A stretch of DNA of 64,000 bases from contig NC_008148.1 in the NCBI RefSeq assembly GCF_000014185.1, forward strand, positions 3,018,001 through 3,082,000, in the 5' to 3' direction. This document shows, piece after piece, positions 34,137 through 41,843 of this stretch (positions within the stretch are counted from its first letter, which is position 1; each line of letters begins with the position of its first letter). This DNA is from Rubrobacter xylanophilus DSM 9941. GTDB taxonomy: Bacteria; Actinomycetota; Rubrobacteria; Rubrobacterales; Rubrobacteraceae. The notes under the pieces were generated by a model. It ran no database searches. It saw nothing but the letters and a program-made list of their open reading frames with translations, and was not told where the DNA came from. Position numbers and translations under genes: made by a program.

Positions 34137-35308
34137 CCTGTCCTGTACGCCTCCAGCTTTTCTTCGTCCAGCTCTATACCGAGCCCCGGGCCTCCCGGCG
34201 CGTGCAAAAACCCGTCCCGATAGACGAAAGGCTCTGTAACGACATCATCGGCGTAGTAGCGGCCCGCGGTGCGATGGGGCCCGCCGGCGGGAGAGGTAAC
34301 CGGGATCACCGAAGGCAGGGAGATGGCCGGGCAAGCGGTCGCCAGATGGACGTTTGCTGCGTTGCCCACGCCGCTCTCCAGAGAACCGTTGACATCGCAC
34401 GGCAGGCCGAAGACCCCGGCAACCGTGGCGACACCCTTTGCCCGCAAGAGTCCCCCGGCCTTGGCGACGTAGACCGAGATAGCGTCCGCGGCCCCGTTGT
34501 TCGCCAGCTCGACGACGTCCTGGGGCTGCCAGGCGCTCTCGTCGGCGATAATCGTCGCGTCCACCGCTTCCGTGACAGCCGCCATCCCGGGCAGCCCTTC
34601 GGTGGGCTGCTCCACGCAGTCCGCTCCGGCATCCTCCAGGTTCCTGACGGCCCTTATAGCATCCTTCACGCCAAGACGCCGGTAACCCTGGTTGGCATCC
34701 ACGCGCAGTAGCGCGTCCGGGCCGACGGCATCCCGGACCGCGTGGGTAACGCTGGCATCGCGGCCGGGATCCCCGCTTGCCTTTATCTGAAAGGCCGTGC
34801 AGCCGTCCTCCAGAGCAGCCAGCGCCTCCTCTACGGCCTCCTCCCTGTCCATCAGCCCTATCATGTGCGCCACGCGCACCCCGGAGCGGTACCTGCCGCC
34901 CAGCAGGTCGTAAGCTGGCAGTCCCGCAGCCTTGCCCTGGAGGTCGTAGAGCGCCATCTCGATGGCCGCCTTGGCGTAGAGGTGGCCGCGTATCGCCCCG
35001 TCCATCCTCTCGACGATCAGCTCTACGTCGAAGGGGCTCATCCCCGAGACAACGGGGCCGAGCACGTCGCGCACCACGTGCACGACGGTACCGGGGGTCT
35101 CCCCCGCATACCTGCTGAAGTCCCCACCCCAGTCGGGGAGCGGCGTTGCCTCACCGAGCCCCACGAGCCCTTCGTCGGTGTGGAGGCGCAGGATCACCCA
35201 GCGACCAAGGCTCCCTCTCAGCCCGCGCCACCTCCACTCCCGGCGCAGAGGGAGGGATATCGGGATGGTCTCGACGTCGGTTATCCGGATGCGCGTTGCG
35301 GCGGACAT
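34133..35308 (-). CDS. Enolase-superfamily enzyme (mandelate racemase/muconate lactonising group)
   Basis: The 391-residue barrel enzyme has an N-terminal capping domain (VILRLHTDEGLVGLGEA). Metal ligands are Asp in RVDANQGY, Glu in CVEQPTEGLP and Asp/Glu in IADESAWQ. A Lys base lies in YVAKAGGL. The usual KxK on the second barrel strand reads FQIKAS, so the first Lys is Gln, which may change stereochemistry or reaction. Candidate reactions are cycloisomerisation, racemisation or acid-sugar dehydration. Being next to a lactonase, a muconate-type lactone-forming role is attractive but unproven. Confidence 0.85.
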   Translation of the reverse strand: MSAATRIRITDVETIPISLPLRREWRWRGLRGSLGRWVILRLHTDEGLVGLGEATPLPDWGGDFSRYAGETPGTVVHVVRDVLGPVVSGMSPFDVELIVERMDGAIRGHLYAKAAIEMALYDLQGKAAGLPAYDLLGGRYRSGVRVAHMIGLMDREEAVEEALAALEDGCTAFQIKASGDPGRDASVTHAVRDAVGPDALLRVDANQGYRRLGVKDAIRAVRNLEDAGADCVEQPTEGLPGMAAVTEAVDATIIADESAWQPQDVVELANNGAADAISVYVAKAGGLLRAKGVATVAGVFGLPCDVNGSLESGVGNAANVHLATACPAISLPSVIPVTSPAGGPHRTAGRYYADDVVTEPFVYRDGFLHAPGGPGLGIELDEEKLEAYRTG

Positions 35309-35313
35309 GAGAG

Positions 35314-36627
35314 CTACCAGTCTCGCTCCGGCAGCTCGACGCGGCGGCCGGAGACGAAGACCGCCCGCACCCCGGAGAGCCGGCCCGGCTGCGTTACGAC
35401 CACGTCGGCCACCGCGCCCGGGACGATCCGGCCCCGGTCCGGGGCAAGGCGCGGAACGGCGTCGGCGGGGGCGGAGGTTGCTAGACGGACGCCCTCTTCG
35501 AGGGTTATGGCGCCGGCCTCGTGGGCCTTCTCGACCACAAGGAGCATCGGGTCCCAGAAGCCTCCGGCGTAGTCCGTGGAGATAAGGTCCACCAGACCGT
35601 CCGAGAGCAGGCGGAAGGTCACGTCCGGCGTGGGGTGGAACTCGCAGGTGGAGAAGGCGTCGCCGGACATAATGTCGACGAGCGCGCCCCTGCGGCGCAG
35701 TTCCTTCGCCCGGCGGGACGCTTCGTCAGGGTCCCAGATCTGGAAGTTGGAGTGGCCCGCGATCACGCGCTCCCCCAGCTCCTCCGCGGCCTGCGCCACG
35801 ACCTCGAAGGTCCCCGGGGTGTGGTGGAGGATCAGGGGCTCGCTGAAGCCCTTCGCCGCGGCTACGGCCTCCTCCAGCGACTCGCGCGCCAGCCGCCGCC
35901 ACTCCAGCGTCGCCTCGTGCAGCTCGAAGAAGGCGTCCGTCTCGCCCCTCCCGATGCCGTGCTCCTCCAGCAGCGCGCCCACGCGCCCGCGATCCGCCTT
36001 CTCGGCGGCAAAGCGCAGCTCGCGGGCCTGCTCCACCGTTACGCGGACGCCGTACCTGCCCGCGAGCGCCTCCGGGATAAGGGTGTAGTCCGGCCAGTGG
36101 GCGTCCACACCCGGCCCCGCCTCCCCTATGGCTGGCGCCCCTCTCTCCAGCATCTTCTCTACGGTCCAGCGGTGTCTCTCTCGAACCCCCCCGAAGGGGA
36201 ACGGCCCCTCCGTGGCCCAGCGCAGGTGCGTGGGCGTGTGGAGGGTCGATACCTTCACCGTTACGGGATGGAAGCGGGAGGAAGCGACGGCCTCCTCAAC
36301 GGTGGCGAAGCCGTCTACGTTGAGCGCGGTAGTAACGCCCTGAGTGAGCAAGCGGTCGAGGTTGGCCTTCACGCGGGCGTCGGGCAGGGGCGGCTCGCCG
36401 ACGATCATCAGGGGCCCGCGGGTGAGGCCGTGGACGTGGTGGTTGACAAGACCGGGGAGCACGAAGCCCCCGCGGGCGTCTATGACCGGCGCGCCACGGT
36501 CGTAGTAGGGGGCGCGGCGATGTATTACCTCCGAGATAAGGTGGTCCTCAATCGCGACGGTTACGTTCTCGCGCGGCGGATTGCCGAGGCCGTCTATCAG
36601 GGTCCCATTCGTGATCAGGGTCCGCAT
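35314..36627 (-). CDS. Metal-dependent amidohydrolase (imidazolonepropionase/dihydroorotase-like superfamily)
   Basis: The protein of about 437 residues has the beta-sandwich opening RTLITNGTLIDGLGNPP, HxH in LVNHHVHGLT, His in LHTPTHLRW and AGHSNFQIWD, and Asp in STDYAGGFWDP. ATG 36627 is chosen because it directly follows GAGGAGG. It would hydrolyse a C-N or lactone bond in the pathway. The gene lies 10 bp after the SDR stop and 5 bp before the enolase-superfamily start, so it belongs to the same operon. Confidence 0.84.
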   Translation of the reverse strand: MRTLITNGTLIDGLGNPPRENVTVAIEDHLISEVIHRRAPYYDRGAPVIDARGGFVLPGLVNHHVHGLTRGPLMIVGEPPLPDARVKANLDRLLTQGVTTALNVDGFATVEEAVASSRFHPVTVKVSTLHTPTHLRWATEGPFPFGGVRERHRWTVEKMLERGAPAIGEAGPGVDAHWPDYTLIPEALAGRYGVRVTVEQARELRFAAEKADRGRVGALLEEHGIGRGETDAFFELHEATLEWRRLARESLEEAVAAAKGFSEPLILHHTPGTFEVVAQAAEELGERVIAGHSNFQIWDPDEASRRAKELRRRGALVDIMSGDAFSTCEFHPTPDVTFRLLSDGLVDLISTDYAGGFWDPMLLVVEKAHEAGAITLEEGVRLATSAPADAVPRLAPDRGRIVPGAVADVVVTQPGRLSGVRAVFVSGRRVELPERDW

Positions 36628-36637
36628 CCGCTCCTCC

Positions 36638-37396
36638 TCAGGTCGCCAGCATCCCACCGTCTATAACGAGCGCCTCCCCCGTGATGTAGCTCGCTCCTTC
36701 TCCCGCGAGGAAGACGACCGCGGGCGCGACCTCCTCCGGGGTGCACTGCCGGCGGAGCGGGACGCCCCTCAGAACCTCCTCCTCGGCGCCCGCCCCCGCG
36801 TGCTCCCAGAACGGGCGGTTGAACGGGGTGTCCACCCACCCGGGACACACGCAGTTGACCCGGATGTTGTGCGGCGCGAGCTCGTCGGCCAGCGAGCGGG
36901 TCATGTTGACGAGCCCCCCCTTGGAGGCGTTGTAGGCGACGGAGCCGCGCGTGCCTCGCAGGCCCCCAGCGGAGGCCATAAAGATGATGGACCCACCCTC
37001 ATGCCGCCTCATCACGGGGGCGGCATATTTGGTGAGCAGGAAGTTGGCGGTCAGGTTTATCCTCAGGTGTAGCTCGAACTCCTTCGTCGAGAGATCCTCC
37101 AGCGGCCTCGTACGGAGCAGCCCGGCGTTCCCGAAGACTACGTCGAGCCTGCCGTACTCCTCACCGGCGGCAGCGACGAGGGCGGCTATCTCCTCCTCCC
37201 CGCTCACGTCGCAGCGCCGGAAGGCCGCGTCTCCCCCCGCTGCCCTCACGGCCTCGACCGTCTCCGAGGCCCCCTCCTCGTTGATGTCGCCGATGAGCAC
37301 GCAGGCGCCCTCCCGGGCGAAGAGCAGGGCCGTGGCTCGCCCTATGCCGGTCGCGCCGCCGGTTATGAGCGCCACCTTGCCTTCCAGGCCGCTCAC
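36638..37396 (-). CDS. SDR oxidoreductase (second in operon)
   Basis: The 252-residue classical SDR has cofactor motif TGGATGIG, acidic LIGDINEEG after strand 2 (NAD preference), FGNAG, a Ser in MASAGG, the catalytic YNASK pair, and C-terminal VIDGGML. The GTG at 37396 overlaps the stop of the preceding SDR (GTGA). It is paralogous to that SDR, so the two may catalyse successive oxidations. Confidence 0.88.
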   Translation of the reverse strand: MSGLEGKVALITGGATGIGRATALLFAREGACVLIGDINEEGASETVEAVRAAGGDAAFRRCDVSGEEEIAALVAAAGEEYGRLDVVFGNAGLLRTRPLEDLSTKEFELHLRINLTANFLLTKYAAPVMRRHEGGSIIFMASAGGLRGTRGSVAYNASKGGLVNMTRSLADELAPHNIRVNCVCPGWVDTPFNRPFWEHAGAGAEEEVLRGVPLRRQCTPEEVAPAVVFLAGEGASYITGEALVIDGGMLAT

Positions 37397-38181
37397 GGTC
37401 CCACCGACCACCCGCCGTCCACCACGAGGCTCTGGCCGGTCATGTAGCCGGAGAGGCCGGAGGCCAGAAAGACGAAGGCGTCCGCGATCTCGCGGGGGCT
37501 CGCCATCCGGCCGAGGGGGATGCGTGAGATCATCTCCTCCTCCAACTCCCCGGCCTCCATGCCGCGCAGCCCGGCTCTCCGCTCAAAGAGGCCGGACATC
37601 ATCTCCGTGTCCACCTGCCCGGGGCACACGGCGTTTACCAGTATGCCGTGCGGCGCGAGCTCGGCGGCCAGCGACTCGACGAGCCCGATGGTCCCGAACT
37701 TCGACGCCGAGTAGGCGGCGTTCTCCCTCCCGCCACGCCGCCCGAAGAGCGATGAGGTAACGACGATCCTGCCCCCGCGGCCGCGCTCGACCATCCCGCG
37801 TGCGAACGCCTTGCAGGTGAGGAAAGCACCCGTGAGGTTGACCGCCAGAACCCTCTCCCACGCCTCCCTGGAGGTCTGCAACACCGGGGCCAGGTACAGA
37901 ACCCCGGCATTAGCCACCAAGACGTCTACGCCGCCGAGCCGCTCGTTGCAGATCCGGGCGGCCTCTTCAACAGAGGCTTCATCGGCGACGTTGACGTGCA
38001 GCTCAAAGGCTTCGTGCCCGGCATCCTGCAGCCTGCGCGCGGCTTCCGAGACTTCCTCCCGACAAACGTCCCCGAGCGCCACGACCGCTCCTTCTTCGCA
38101 AAAACGCTCGGCCACAGCGAAGCCTATCCCCCGAGCGCTGCCGGTGACAAAGGCCCTCTTCCCCTCCAGCAGGCCGCTCAA
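37393..38181 (-). CDS. SDR oxidoreductase (first in operon)
   Basis: The 262-residue classical SDR has TGSARGIG, acidic ALGDVCREE (NAD preference), VANAG, Ser in VTSSLFGRRGG, the YSASK pair and VVDGGWS. It starts at a TTG overlapping the lipoyl-domain stop (TTGA). An insertion MMSGLFERRAGLRGMEAGE in the substrate loop distinguishes it from its neighbour. The substrate is unknown; both SDRs lie between the 2-oxoacid-type E1/lipoyl genes and the hydrolases. Confidence 0.88.
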   Translation of the reverse strand: MSGLLEGKRAFVTGSARGIGFAVAERFCEEGAVVALGDVCREEVSEAARRLQDAGHEAFELHVNVADEASVEEAARICNERLGGVDVLVANAGVLYLAPVLQTSREAWERVLAVNLTGAFLTCKAFARGMVERGRGGRIVVTSSLFGRRGGRENAAYSASKFGTIGLVESLAAELAPHGILVNAVCPGQVDTEMMSGLFERRAGLRGMEAGELEEEMISRIPLGRMASPREIADAFVFLASGLSGYMTGQSLVVDGGWSVGP

Positions 38182-38417
38182 GATCCGTCGTCTATGCGGG
38201 CGATAACGGTTCCAACCTCCACGGTCTGCCCTTCCTGAACCAGAACCGCCTTTAGAACGCCGGATCTGGGAGCTTCAAGATCCGTATCTACCTTTTCGGT
38301 CTCCACTATGGCGATCGGTTCTCCCTCCACCACCCTGTCTCCCGGCTTCTTGAGCCACCGGGAGATCGTCCCATCCTGCATCGTCATGCCCCACTTGGGC
38401 AGCTCGACATCGTACAA
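38178..38417 (-). CDS. Free-standing lipoyl-domain carrier protein
   Basis: The 79-residue protein is one complete biotinyl/lipoyl-type domain: ELPKWGMTMQDGTISRWLKK, then the swinging-arm lysine K42 in VETEKVDTDL, then GVLKAVLVQEGQTVEVGTVIA. ETDK/ETEK around the lysine indicates lipoate rather than biotin. TTG at 38417 follows AAGGGAG. Normally this domain is the N-terminus of an E2 acyltransferase of about 400 residues; here there is no peripheral-binding or catalytic domain, and no E2 or E3 gene in the window. It must either serve another E2 or carry the acyl or electron group itself, like GcvH. Confidence 0.88.
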   Translation of the reverse strand: MYDVELPKWGMTMQDGTISRWLKKPGDRVVEGEPIAIVETEKVDTDLEAPRSGVLKAVLVQEGQTVEVGTVIARIDDGS

Positions 38418-38436
38418 ACCAGCTCCCTTCTGGATT

Positions 38437-39429
38437 CTAAGCCCGGGTGCGAGTCGCGAGGGTGGACTCGACGGCAGCCCGGATCTTCTCTTCATCCACC
38501 AGCACCCGCTTCTCCAGCACCGGCGAGAACGGCACGGGTACGTCCTCCCAGGCAACCCTGCGCGGTGCCGTCTTGAGAGAGTCGAACGCCTCCTCGGAGA
38601 CGAAGGCGGCGATCTCGCTCGCCGCGCTGCACGTCATGCGGGCGTTGTCGCAGACGACGAGCCGCCCGGTCTTACGCACGGAGTCCAGAATGGTCTTTTT
38701 GTCCATCGGCACTAGCGTGCGCGGGTCCACCACCTCGACCGAGATGCCGTCCCTCTCCATCTCCCCCGCTACCTTCAGGGCACGATTCACGAGCGCGCCG
38801 ATGGCGACCACCGTAACGTCCTCGCCCTCACGCTTTACCTCGGCCTCGCCGATGGGGATGGAGTAGGGCTCTTCGGGAACCGGCCCTCTCGTCCCACCCA
38901 GGACGGCGTCCTGCAGGTAGATCACCGGGTTGGGGTCGCGGATGGCGGAGATCATGAGGCCCTTGGCATCACACGGACTGGAGGGCATGACTATCTTGAG
39001 CCCGGCCACGTTCATGAGCATCGGGTGCGGGTTTTCGGAGTGCTGAGCAGCCGCGGAGCCGGAAGGCCCGGTGGCGGTGAAGTAGACGATCGGCAACGAG
39101 ACCTGACCGCCGGACATGTACGGCAGCTTGGCGGCCTGGTTTGCGACCTGGTCCATCGCCACGTAGAAGAATGAGCCGACCATCAGGTCCACGACAGGCC
39201 GCAGCCCCGCCGCTGAGGCACCGATGCAGGCCCCAACAAAGGTCGCCTCGGAGATGGGGGTGTTGCGTACCCGCTCGGGCCCGAACTCCTCGATCAAACC
39301 CCTCGTCGCCCCGATGATGGAGCGGTCCACGTCCTCGCCGATGACTACCACGGTCTTGTCCTCGCGCATGGCGTCGCGCAGGCCCTCGTACATGGCCCGG
39401 ATAAAGTAGAGCCGCCGGTCTGTGCTCAA
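38437..39429 (-). CDS. TPP-dependent 2-oxoacid/acetoin dehydrogenase E1 component, beta subunit
   Basis: The product of about 330 residues is the E1 beta subunit of acetoin/pyruvate-type dehydrogenase. It has MYEGLRDAMREDKTVVVIGEDV, the RVRNTPISEATFVGACIG region and C-terminal transketolase domain LVVCDNARMTC. TTG at 39429 overlaps the alpha-subunit stop (TTGA) after a GCAGGAGGTG site; the frame upstream of it is a shadow of the alpha gene. With the alpha subunit it would decarboxylate a 2-oxoacid or cleave an acyloin and transfer the acyl group to lipoate. Confidence 0.93.
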   Translation of the reverse strand: MSTDRRLYFIRAMYEGLRDAMREDKTVVVIGEDVDRSIIGATRGLIEEFGPERVRNTPISEATFVGACIGASAAGLRPVVDLMVGSFFYVAMDQVANQAAKLPYMSGGQVSLPIVYFTATGPSGSAAAQHSENPHPMLMNVAGLKIVMPSSPCDAKGLMISAIRDPNPVIYLQDAVLGGTRGPVPEEPYSIPIGEAEVKREGEDVTVVAIGALVNRALKVAGEMERDGISVEVVDPRTLVPMDKKTILDSVRKTGRLVVCDNARMTCSAASEIAAFVSEEAFDSLKTAPRRVAWEDVPVPFSPVLEKRVLVDEEKIRAAVESTLATRTRA

Positions 39430-40448
39430 CGGTTCACCTCCTGCTGCAGCCTTGGCCTCTCGTCGTAGAAGAGGTGCATGAGCGCCTCCTCGGGGTCGGG
39501 ATACGCGCTCTCCACCGCGAACCTGACGGCGTCCTCGATCCTCTCCTTCTCTTCGGCGTCCACCCTCTCTATCTCCTCTCGAGCGAACACCCCCTGCTCG
39601 ACGAGGCGGGCCGCGAAGGTTGTGATAGGGTCCTTCCCTTTCCACTCTTCTATCTCCTCCTCCGGGCGGTAGGGACCGGAGAATGCCTCCTCACCCTCGT
39701 TGTGGCCATGCCAGCGGTACGTCCTGGCCTCGATGAGGCTCGGTCCCTCCCCCGCTCGCGCCCGTCCGACCGCCTCCGAGACCGCCTCGTGCACCGAGAT
39801 CACGTCGTTGCCGTCCACCTGTACCGAAGGGATCCCGAAGGGGACGCCCCGGTCGGAGATCCGGCCAGCGGTAAGCTTCTCGGTGGGGGTCCACTCGGTG
39901 TAGCCGTTGTTCTCGCACAGAAAGATGACGGGCAGCTTCCAGATGGCCGCAAGGTTCATCCCCTCGAAGAAGACGCCCTGGTTTGATGCCCCATCCCCGA
40001 AGAAGCTCACCGTAACGGTGTCTCGCCCAAGCTGCCTGTCCCCCCACGCGGAGCCGACGGCTATGGGTATGCCGCCACCGACGATGCCGTTTGTGCCCAT
40101 GATCCCGAGCGAGAAGTCCACGGTGTGCATGGAGCCGCCCTTGCCCCGGCAGTAGCCGGCCTCCTTGCCGAGCAACTCCGCCATCATGCGCGAGACGTCT
40201 GCGCCTTTGGCTATAACGTGCCCGTGGCCGCGGTGGGTCGACGTGATCCTGTCGTCCTCCCTAAGCGCCGAGCAAGCCCCGACCGCAACCGCCTCCTCGC
40301 CGATATACAGGTGAACAAACCCCGGTAGCTTCCCCCGCTTGAAGAGCTCCGCCAGCTTCTCCTCAAAACGCCGGATGCGCAGCATCAGCCGCAGCATCCC
40401 GACCAGCTTCTCTTCTCCAAGCAACCCAAGCCCTTCAAAACCCGACAC
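39426..40448 (-). CDS. TPP-dependent 2-oxoacid/acetoin dehydrogenase E1 component, alpha subunit
   Basis: The product of about 340 residues has the TPP-binding motif from GDGASNQG to LCENN (GDG-x25-NN), plus FVHLYIGEEAVAVG, STHRGHGHVIAKG and YRWHGHNEGEE, the AcoA-like pattern. GTG at 40448 is chosen because GGGAGGG lies seven bases upstream; the frame continues to 40505. It is the first gene of the eight-gene operon; operator D lies about 110 bp upstream. Acetoin dehydrogenase itself is possible, but acetoin operons normally also encode E2 and E3. Confidence 0.92.
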   Translation of the reverse strand: MSGFEGLGLLGEEKLVGMLRLMLRIRRFEEKLAELFKRGKLPGFVHLYIGEEAVAVGACSALREDDRITSTHRGHGHVIAKGADVSRMMAELLGKEAGYCRGKGGSMHTVDFSLGIMGTNGIVGGGIPIAVGSAWGDRQLGRDTVTVSFFGDGASNQGVFFEGMNLAAIWKLPVIFLCENNGYTEWTPTEKLTAGRISDRGVPFGIPSVQVDGNDVISVHEAVSEAVGRARAGEGPSLIEARTYRWHGHNEGEEAFSGPYRPEEEIEEWKGKDPITTFAARLVEQGVFAREEIERVDAEEKERIEDAVRFAVESAYPDPEEALMHLFYDERPRLQQEVNR

Positions 40449-40559
40449 CCAAAACCCTCCCTGCTTCCGTTCGTCCCAGCTGGCTCGAAAGCCCCAATAA
40501 AACACGCACTAAAAAGCACCTTCCAGCAGAACGGTTGTCTACCTTCTATCCTCCACATG

Positions 40560-40577
40560 GATGTAATATATTACATC
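40560..40577. promoter_or_regulatory. Palindromic operator D (perfect 18 bp)
   Basis: GATGTAATATATTACATC is a perfect 18-bp palindrome, the best of the four sites. On the minus strand TTGACC (rc of 40592-40597) lies 18 bp before TAATAT inside the palindrome, giving a promoter for the eight-gene operon. On the plus strand, before IS insertion, it lay only about 37 bp upstream of the NCS1 permease ATG, so it probably controlled both directions. Confidence 0.78.
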
Positions 40578-40608
40578 TCAGATGGCATCTTGGTCAAGGG
40601 AAAGGAAA

Positions 40609-41829
40609 CTGACCTTCAGCCATGAGATCGAACACTACCGGCCAAGGGCGCAAATAATCGCCGCCTCCATAGCGCCAATACGCGAGCCAATACGCTCCGC
40701 CATCGCCTCGCCGTGAAAGACAGCCGCTTTTTGAGCAGCACGAAGAGTCCTGAGTAGAGCTCCCACTTCTTCTTGCCCCTCACCCTTCCCGGTTCAGAGC
40801 CCCTTTTTTGCTCGCCTCTTCGAGGTAAGCTTCATCCCGCACCGCCTCGCCCACCATCAGTCCCAAGCCGTACGCCAGGAGCATCAGGGCCAGCGTGATC
40901 TCCAGCTGCACCCTCTTCTTGTTCATTACCTTCTCCATCCCGAGCAGGCTCTTGGCGTCTCTAAAGGTTTGCTCGATCTTCATCCTCTCTTCGTAGACCT
41001 CCACCAGCTCATCGGGCGGCAAGAAGTTGCCCATAACCCACAAAGGCTCCTTGCAACCCTTTCGCCAAACGCCGGCTACGTTCGCCTTCGTCTCCCCCCG
41101 GTAGTAGCAGCCCTCTATGTTCCGTTTTTCGCCTTTTTCGATCAGAAGGGGGATCTCTTCCCCGAGCTCATCGAAGAACTTCACCCCGCTTCCCTTGTTC
41201 AGCCTCACCACCCACTTACACTGCGCTTCCTCCAGCGCCTTCAGCCACGCCTGGGCCGAGAACTCCCGATCGAAGATGAGCGGCGTATCTCCCACCAGTT
41301 CCTCGATCTCCCAAAGGAGCTCGCGCCACCGGAGGTTGCGGCTGGTGACTTGCTCCTTTAGCGTCGCTTCCGAGTAGATCCCAAAGTGGAAGGGGATCGC
41401 TCTGCCCCTGTAGGGTTGGGCGAAAACCACCATCCAGAACCCCAAACTCTTGCCATCCGAAAGACGACCCACGTAGTCGGTTTTCTTGGCCTGGGGGCGC
41501 TCCATCTCGGTGGGATCGACCAAGACGAAAGGACTCTCGGGATCATAAAGTCTCATCAACGCTTTCTTGGCATCCAGCTTGGGAAGCACCCGGTCGATGG
41601 TGCGATAGTTGGCACCTTCCGAACTCTCGGAGAACACCTGTGACCAATCACTCTTGCGAGGAGATCGGCTCTCCAGGATCGACCACAGGATGCGGGCAGC
41701 TTTCTCCTCCTCACGGTCGAAGAGTTCTTCGGTGAAGGGCACGAGCTTTTCGGGACCGAACGGCAGTCGTCTCTGTTTGGTAGCCATGCCTCTTTTCTAC
41801 CACTGTCTGAACTTACTGCCGAAGGTCAC
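40609..41829 (-). mobile_element. IS4-family insertion sequence, copy 2, with 8-bp target duplication
   Basis: This second 1,221-bp copy is flanked by exact 8-bp repeats AAAGGAAA at 40601-40608 and 41830-41837. It inserted in the purine-rich leader of the NCS1 permease gene, between operator D and the start codon, leaving AAAGGAAAAGG as ribosome site. The target duplication shows it transposed here on its own rather than as part of a composite element. Confidence 0.95.
40780..41787 (-). CDS. IS4-family transposase, copy 2
   Basis: The 335-residue protein is identical to the one at 30173-31180, with the same DDE residues and Y-x2-R-x3-E-x6-K signature. It is read opposite to the permease gene that follows, so its own transcript does not run into the permease. 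Confidence 0.93.
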   Translation of the reverse strand: MATKQRRLPFGPEKLVPFTEELFDREEEKAARILWSILESRSPRKSDWSQVFSESSEGANYRTIDRVLPKLDAKKALMRLYDPESPFVLVDPTEMERPQAKKTDYVGRLSDGKSLGFWMVVFAQPYRGRAIPFHFGIYSEATLKEQVTSRNLRWRELLWEIEELVGDTPLIFDREFSAQAWLKALEEAQCKWVVRLNKGSGVKFFDELGEEIPLLIEKGEKRNIEGCYYRGETKANVAGVWRKGCKEPLWVMGNFLPPDELVEVYEERMKIEQTFRDAKSLLGMEKVMNKKRVQLEITLALMLLAYGLGLMVGEAVRDEAYLEEASKKGALNREG

Positions 41830-41837
41830 AAAGGAAA
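41830..41837. repeat. Target-site duplication of IS4 copy 2 (partner at 40601-40608)
   Basis: AAAGGAAA is present exactly on both sides of the element and fuses with AGG to form the permease Shine-Dalgarno, six bases before ATG 41844. Confidence 0.92.
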
Positions 41838-41843
41838 AGGACG

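Noticed and set aside
30002-41829. Composite transposon made of the two IS4 copies
   Set aside because: Each copy has its own target-duplication trace (AAAGGAAA at copy 2; GTCTTG(CT) at copy 1). Outer flanks do not match each other, so the copies inserted separately.
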